Assembly (NCBI GenBank): GCA_025267735.1
Contig: CM046304.1
Span: 24,555,381 to 24,619,380, forward strand
Source: Mactra quadrangularis
Lineage: Eukaryota > Mollusca > Bivalvia > Venerida > Mactridae
Direction: 5' to 3'
Length of the DNA: 64,000 bases
Positions 63,061 to 64,000 of this stretch are shown piece by piece; position 1 is the stretch's first letter; every line of letters begins with the position of its first letter. The position numbers were made by a program, and so were the translations under genes. Below the pieces are notes generated by a model. It made no database searches and was not told the origin of the DNA. It was given only the letters and a program-made list of their open reading frames with translations.

Positions 63061-63696
63061 ATAATTATAAACAATTAATATAAACTTTATATTTTTTTAA
63101 GATCTTATATATGTATCATTTGTTGGCATTTATTCAATTATCATATATATAACAATGGCTAACTCACCTAACAATTTAAAAAATGATTCATTTTAGATTC
63201 ATTTTATAAGAAAAGAGCTCACAAATTGAATGACACACACAAATTTCCCCTACTCAATTAACCTTCAATAAAAATGTGTTAATAAAATTAAAAAATAACC
63301 AATTAGGAAAATTTACAGAAAATGTAATTTATCGAAAATGTATTCTAAAGGACCCAGCAATGTATTGAAAAACAACATATAAGGAGTATCTTGTAGAAAA
63401 ATGTTTTCTAAAGGACCCCCCCCCTGGACTGATATAGAATTTCACCTCAAGCTGTTTCCCCCCAATGTTTTACAGTGGGTACCAGCTGGTAATTACTGTA
63501 ACAGATTACCAGTTGTAATATTTTCTTCTATTTTACATCAACACAACAGTCCTGGTTACCATGCCAACGATGTAAAACATCTACAGAAATATAAACAAAC
63601 ATTTTACAACTTTCCTCAGCTCAGCCTTATATATCTATGTACAATTAAGAGGGAACATTTCATCACATTTTTATAATGTTTGTCTACAAGACTTAC

Positions 63697-63777
63697 TTTT
63701 GTGGTTGCCTCCAGGGTGGAGACTAACAGACTGAAAAAGCCATACAGAAAGACTGAATGTATTTTGATGACAGGCAT
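63697..63777 (-). CDS. Candidate orphan first exon with signal peptide
   Basis: ATG at 63777 opens 27 codons, including the hydrophobic stretch IHSVFLYGFFSLLVSTLEA, and ends at a consensus donor (ACAAAA/GTAAGT, phase 0). This is the shape of a first exon of a secreted or membrane protein. No matching downstream exon was found. Its phase does not fit the first visible WDR4 exon, so it is either a different gene or chance. Confidence 0.25.
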
Positions 63778-64000
63778 AAAGAAAGCAACTGCCCCGCGGT
63801 CCTTGCCGACACATTTTGGTTTTATAGTCCAACTGACTAGATTTTGTTCTTTTTAAAATAACGGAACTTCTTTACAAACATCAAACTAACAAAACTGTAG
63901 GCAGATCAATAGTTTAAAATATATAAAGCTATTATCTGAAGATATACTTAACTACATAACAAAATTATTATTCATTATGGTTTTATAACAAGGTCATACA

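Noticed and set aside
62877..63074. Isoleucine-rich 65-residue frame
   Set aside because: Translation of the AAT/GAT microsatellite.

Overview
This window looks like an AT-rich animal nuclear genome, most probably a mollusc and plausibly a bivalve. Genes are split into short exons by large introns with GT/AG boundaries. Single exons look like one WD-repeat protein, a Cys-loop receptor and a PAN plus Link protein. Much of the rest is short inverted-repeat DNA transposons and tRNA-derived SINEs whose 3' end (TGTTGACRCGGCGTTAAACC, then AATAAA) resembles known mollusc SINE tails. The organism call is inference. All identifications rest on reading motifs, not on database searches.

Four genes can be supported. 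(1) A small secreted Cys-containing protein of 88 residues on the + strand, in three phase-compatible exons (20372-20490, 22793-22890, 27121-27170); I do not recognise its family. (2) A secreted PAN/Apple plus Link-domain protein on the - strand (42190-41873 and 38855-38575), whose first exon carries a one-base frame break. (3) A complete three-exon pentameric ligand-gated channel subunit, nicotinic-receptor-like, on the + strand (43061-45369). (4) WDR4, the non-catalytic subunit of the tRNA m7G46 methyltransferase, on the - strand: six exons from 56618 to 50144, missing its N-terminal exon(s) and one short exon near the C-terminus.

The left 20 kb holds no convincing gene. It contains several MITE families, a SINE split by a later insertion, simple repeats and a very weak P450-like leader. 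The middle (20-38 kb) holds the small secreted gene, whose introns carry a 40-bp minisatellite and several transposons. It is followed by a striking 20-copy, 95-bp near-identical satellite array (28.77-30.67 kb) that ends where a TIR transposon with a clean 9-bp target duplication begins. 38-46 kb is the most gene-dense part, with the PAN-Link and channel genes back to back and divergently transcribed. 50-57 kb is WDR4. 57-64 kb is repeats, a 34-bp-arm hairpin, a decayed pair of tandem ORFs and an orphan signal-peptide exon.

The genes do not form a pathway: two encode secreted proteins, one a membrane channel and one a nuclear tRNA-modification subunit.
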